Shown piece by piece: positions 61,462-64,000 of a stretch of DNA of 64,000 nt. The notes under the pieces are model-generated. The model saw only the letters and a program-made list of their open reading frames with translations. It did not search any database and had not been told where the DNA came from. The position numbers and the translations under genes were made by a program. Each line of letters starts with the position of its first letter. The stretch's first letter is position 1. The stretch spans positions 62,001 through 126,000 of the forward strand of contig NZ_JAFP01000001.1 of assembly GCF_000526195.1 (NCBI RefSeq). Reading direction: 5' to 3'. Source of the DNA: Hippea sp. KM1. Its GTDB lineage: Bacteria; Campylobacterota_A; Desulfurellia; Desulfurellales; Hippeaceae.

Positions 61462-61475
61462 GGCGGGGCTTTTTT
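61451..61475 (+). terminator. intrinsic terminator after the lipid operon
   Basis: CCCCGC, ACTGAG loop, GCGGGG with a T6 run after it; the stop codon of the GNAT gene falls inside the loop. On the opposite strand it sits at the end of the proline dehydrogenase gene, where the A/T content may allow use in that direction as well. Confidence 0.82.
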
Positions 61476-62366
61476 CTATTTTAAATACCCCTCGATGGCC
61501 GATTTTATGATGTTGGGGTTTTCCTTAAGTCTTCTTATGGAATATGGCAACCAATCCCTTCCAAACGGCACATAAACCCTCAGGCGATGACCCCTGCTGA
61601 GTATTATCTGTCTTAACTCCTCATCGACGCCCAACAGCATCTGGAATTCGTATTCATCCCTCTTTAGGCCATATTCCCTTATGAGCCTTTCTGCATGGAA
61701 TACCAAATATTCATCGTGGGTTGCTATGCCCACATAGGCCTTCTTCTTAAACAGCGTCTCCAGGCAATAGATGAAGTTATCCCTGACTATGTCTTTTTCC
61801 TGATACGCTATCTTCCTGGGCTCTATGTAAATACCTTTACAGAGCCTGAAGTTCAGCCTGCCGTCAGACAGTCTTTCTATGTCGTCTATCGTGCGCCTCA
61901 TGTAAGCCTGAAGCACCGTGCCTATGTTGAATTCGTCCCTGTAGTTTCTGTAGATTTCCAGGGTGTCATCCGTGCAGCTTGAATCCTCCATATCGATCCT
62001 GACAAAGATGCCCAACTCTTTGGCCCTTTTGAATATCTTTTCTATGTTGTCGAGGCAGAGGGCCTTAGAGAGGTTAAGGCCCATCTGCGTAAGTTTGAGC
62101 GAGAGGTTTGCATCGAGTTGGTGGCTATCTATGGCTTCCAAGACCTTTATGGCTAAATCCCTGAAGTGCTCCGTCTCTTCCTTGTTTGATACGAATTCGC
62201 CCAACACATCTATTGTGGTCATGGCCCCCTGGGCGTTTAGCTGTTTTGTGACCCTTACTGCATCCTCTAAATTGGGGCCTGCGATATAGCGCTTGGCGAA
62301 TACGGCTATTGTGGATGGCGGAACCTTATCTATGAACATACTTACGCTTTTGTTAAAAAGCGACAT
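61476..62366 (-). CDS. proline dehydrogenase (monofunctional)
   Basis: Oxidises L-proline to pyrroline-5-carboxylate with FAD, feeding electrons to the membrane quinone pool. The 296 residues form a TIM barrel with FVSNKEETEHF, RIDMEDSSCTDDTLEIY, RLCKGIYIEPRKIAYQ, and IATHDEYLVFHAERL. The hallmark YEFQMLLGVDEELRQ and RVYVPFGRDWLPYSIRRL segments are near the C-terminus. It is the smaller monofunctional type, as in Thermus and Gram-positive bacteria, with no fused P5C dehydrogenase. It starts 3 bp after the P5C dehydrogenase stop; GAGGAG precedes its ATG. Confidence 0.95.
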   Translation of the reverse strand: MSLFNKSVSMFIDKVPPSTIAVFAKRYIAGPNLEDAVRVTKQLNAQGAMTTIDVLGEFVSNKEETEHFRDLAIKVLEAIDSHQLDANLSLKLTQMGLNLSKALCLDNIEKIFKRAKELGIFVRIDMEDSSCTDDTLEIYRNYRDEFNIGTVLQAYMRRTIDDIERLSDGRLNFRLCKGIYIEPRKIAYQEKDIVRDNFIYCLETLFKKKAYVGIATHDEYLVFHAERLIREYGLKRDEYEFQMLLGVDEELRQIILSRGHRLRVYVPFGRDWLPYSIRRLKENPNIIKSAIEGYLK

Positions 62367-62369
62367 TTT

Positions 62370-64000
62370 TTACTCCTCTTTCATAAATGGATATTCAAAG
62401 CTTTCAGGTGCAACAAAGTTTTCCTTTATAGCCCTTGGGGTAATCCACCTTAAGAGGTTCAAGTGGCTTCCAGCCTTGTCGTTTGTTCCGCTTGCCCTTG
62501 CACCGCCGAATGGCTGCTGACCAACAACCGCTCCTGTGGGCTTGTCGTTGATGTAGAAGTTGCCTGCGCTGCCCTCCAATATGTCTAAGGCCACCCTTGT
62601 GGCATCCCTATCCTCTGAGAAGATGGCGCCTGTCAATCCGTATGGGCTTGTCTGATCGCAGAGATGGAGTGTCTCAACATACTTATCATCGTCGTATGGG
62701 TAAATCGTTACAACAGGTCCGAAGATCTCCTCCTCCATCGTCTTGAAGTGCGGATTCTCTGTGTAAATGATTGTAGGCTCAACGAACCAGCCCTTCGAAT
62801 CATCGTATCCGCCGCCCTTGATGATCTCGGCATCCGAGGCGCTCCTTGCATACTCTATATAGTTGACGATCTTTTTGTAAGCCTCTTCGTCGATTACGGC
62901 ATTCATGAAGTTGGTGAAATCCTCAGGAGAGCCCATCTTTATCTTGTCTATCTCTTTGAATAGGTCGTCTTTGATCTCATTCCACATGGATCTTGGCAGA
63001 TAAACCCTCGATACGGCGGAGCATTTCTGACCCTGATACTCGTATGCGCCCCTTATGATGGCTGTGATGAGCTTCTTTGTGTTTGCCGATTTGTGGGCGA
63101 ATATATAATCCTTACCGCCTGTCTCGCCGACTATCCTTGGATATGCCTTGTATTTGGGCAGGTTCTCTGCCATCATCTTCCACATCCTGTTAAATGTGTC
63201 AACGCTGCCTGTGAAGTGGATGCCTGCAAAATACTCAGAGGAGAATACGATATTACCCACAACGGAGCCCTTGGATGGTATGAAGTTTATAACGCCGTCT
63301 GGCAATCCTGCCTCCTGAAGTATCTTCATGAAGATGTATGGTGCATAAACAGAGCTTGAGGCCGGTTTCCACAGAACGACATTACCCATCATGGCTGGTG
63401 CTGTTGGCAGGTTGCCTGAGATGGATACGAAGTTAAATGGAGGAACGGCGAATATAAAGCCCTCAAGGGGTCTATACTGCATTATGTTCCATGTGCCCCT
63501 GGGTGAATAGAGCGGCTGCTCCTCATAGATCTTCTGCATGTAATAGAGGTTGAATCTTAGAAAATCTGTAAGCTCGCAGGCTGAGTCTATCTCTGCCTGG
63601 AATATATTTTTACTCAAAGAGAGCATCGTTGCGGCGTTTATAAGGTATCTGTATTTACCGCTTAGAAGCTCTGCAGCCTTTAGGAATATTGCTGCCCTGT
63701 CAACCCAGTCGTACTCCCTCCACTTCTTGGAGGCCTCCATAGCGGCCTCGATGGCCATTTTTATCTCTTTTTCGCCTGCAACATGATAGACACCAAGCAC
63801 CGAGCTTTTATCGTGGGGCTCGACGATCTCCTTTGTGTTGCCCGTTTTGATTTCTTCTCCACCAATGATTATGGGTATCTCTATCTGCTGAGATTTTATT
63901 TCCCTGATGGCTTCCTTTAGCTTCTCCCTCTCTTCAGTTCCCGGTGCATAAGAATATACCGGCTCGTTGGTTGGTAATGGAACCCTTGCGATTGTGTTGC
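62370..64000 (-). CDS. L-glutamate gamma-semialdehyde (P5C) dehydrogenase, 5' end off the window
   Basis: Oxidises the semialdehyde from proline to glutamate with NAD. The open frame continues through the right edge: before the first internal ATG at 63800 it reads IARVPLPTNEPVYSYAPGT, then EEREKLKEAIREIKSQQIEI, typical of the RocA/PruA N-terminus, so only a few residues are missing. Motifs are RPLEGFIFAVPPFNFVSISG, GETGGKDYIFAH, the catalytic cysteine in YQGQKCSAVSRVY, and EEIFGPVVTIYPYDD. It forms an operon with proline dehydrogenase, and the pair converts proline to glutamate. Confidence 0.95.
   Translation of the reverse strand, partial: NTIARVPLPTNEPVYSYAPGTEEREKLKEAIREIKSQQIEIPIIIGGEEIKTGNTKEIVEPHDKSSVLGVYHVAGEKEIKMAIEAAMEASKKWREYDWVDRAAIFLKAAELLSGKYRYLINAATMLSLSKNIFQAEIDSACELTDFLRFNLYYMQKIYEEQPLYSPRGTWNIMQYRPLEGFIFAVPPFNFVSISGNLPTAPAMMGNVVLWKPASSSVYAPYIFMKILQEAGLPDGVINFIPSKGSVVGNIVFSSEYFAGIHFTGSVDTFNRMWKMMAENLPKYKAYPRIVGETGGKDYIFAHKSANTKKLITAIIRGAYEYQGQKCSAVSRVYLPRSMWNEIKDDLFKEIDKIKMGSPEDFTNFMNAVIDEEAYKKIVNYIEYARSASDAEIIKGGGYDDSKGWFVEPTIIYTENPHFKTMEEEIFGPVVTIYPYDDDKYVETLHLCDQTSPYGLTGAIFSEDRDATRVALDILEGSAGNFYINDKPTGAVVGQQPFGGARASGTNDKAGSHLNLLRWITPRAIKENFVAPESFEYPFMKEE

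Noticed and set aside
1-64000. tRNA, rRNA or riboswitch
   Set aside because: No cloverleaf-like sequence or conserved riboswitch core was noticed. A tRNAscan or Infernal run would be decisive; I could not run one.

Overview
The window is bacterial chromosome of moderate GC content with K/E/I-rich proteins. The gene set (RNase J, RicT/PSP1, a truncated delta-prime clamp-loader subunit, AddAB, a Liv ABC transporter, separate proline-catabolic enzymes, a serine-palmitoyltransferase-like enzyme) looks to me like a thermophilic Desulfurellales/Campylobacterota-type organism such as Hippea. That assignment is inference from protein flavour and gene order; no rRNA gene is present to test it. I saw no tRNA, rRNA, CRISPR array or phage structural genes.

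Layout. (1) 1-16.5 kb is core housekeeping DNA. An amidase gene converges on a tight nine-gene minus-strand operon (SurA-like chaperone, S4 protein, pdxA, rsmA, rnj, ftsK, lysC, accA, pheA). A back-to-back promoter pair near 11.0 kb also drives a plus-strand operon (HD nuclease, tmk, holB-like, ricT, metG, small protein). (2) 16.5-21 kb is a branched-chain amino-acid type ABC transporter (livKHMGF order on the minus strand), with a promoter and an intrinsic terminator. (3) 21.4-29.3 kb is an insertion-sequence pile-up that can be resolved to the base: an IS3-family element inside an IS21-family element inside an AAA/DUF4143 ATPase gene, then an IS256-family element inside an IS1634-like element. 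Every insertion has an exact target duplication, and removing the elements restores the reading frames. (4) 29.3-35.8 kb is an accessory cassette: a GIY-YIG nuclease, an unknown protein and a PLD-nuclease/HerA ATPase fusion, divergent from a 5'-nucleotidase, a small protein, a PARG-like ADP-ribose glycohydrolase and a WapI-like protein. (5) 35.7-41.7 kb encodes an AddB/AddA-type helicase-nuclease. (6) 41.7-53.7 kb is one long minus-strand run of about a dozen mostly unrecognised genes under a strong promoter: a GTPase, membrane proteins, a membrane-anchored J-domain protein, a duplicated zinc ribbon, a possible nuclease, a Ycf46-like AAA+ ATPase and two proteins with amphipathic tails. I consider this the best candidate for an undescribed multi-protein system. 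(7) 53.9-55.1 kb holds two toxin-antitoxin modules (HicBA and a frameshifted TumE/TumA-like pair), followed by a chemoreceptor. (8) 57.8-59.1 kb is an intact IS256-family element. (9) 59.1-64 kb returns to metabolism: a serine-palmitoyltransferase-like enzyme translationally coupled to a GNAT-like putative ceramide synthase, then a convergent proline dehydrogenase/P5C dehydrogenase pair that runs off the right edge.

A short hairpin repeat (a T-run, CACCT-loop-AGGTG, then an A-run) occurs four times between 41.6 and 57.8 kb and nowhere in the core regions, marking the accessory stretch. An octanucleotide tandem repeat overlaps the stop codon of the AAA-ATPase-like gene at 41.75 kb.
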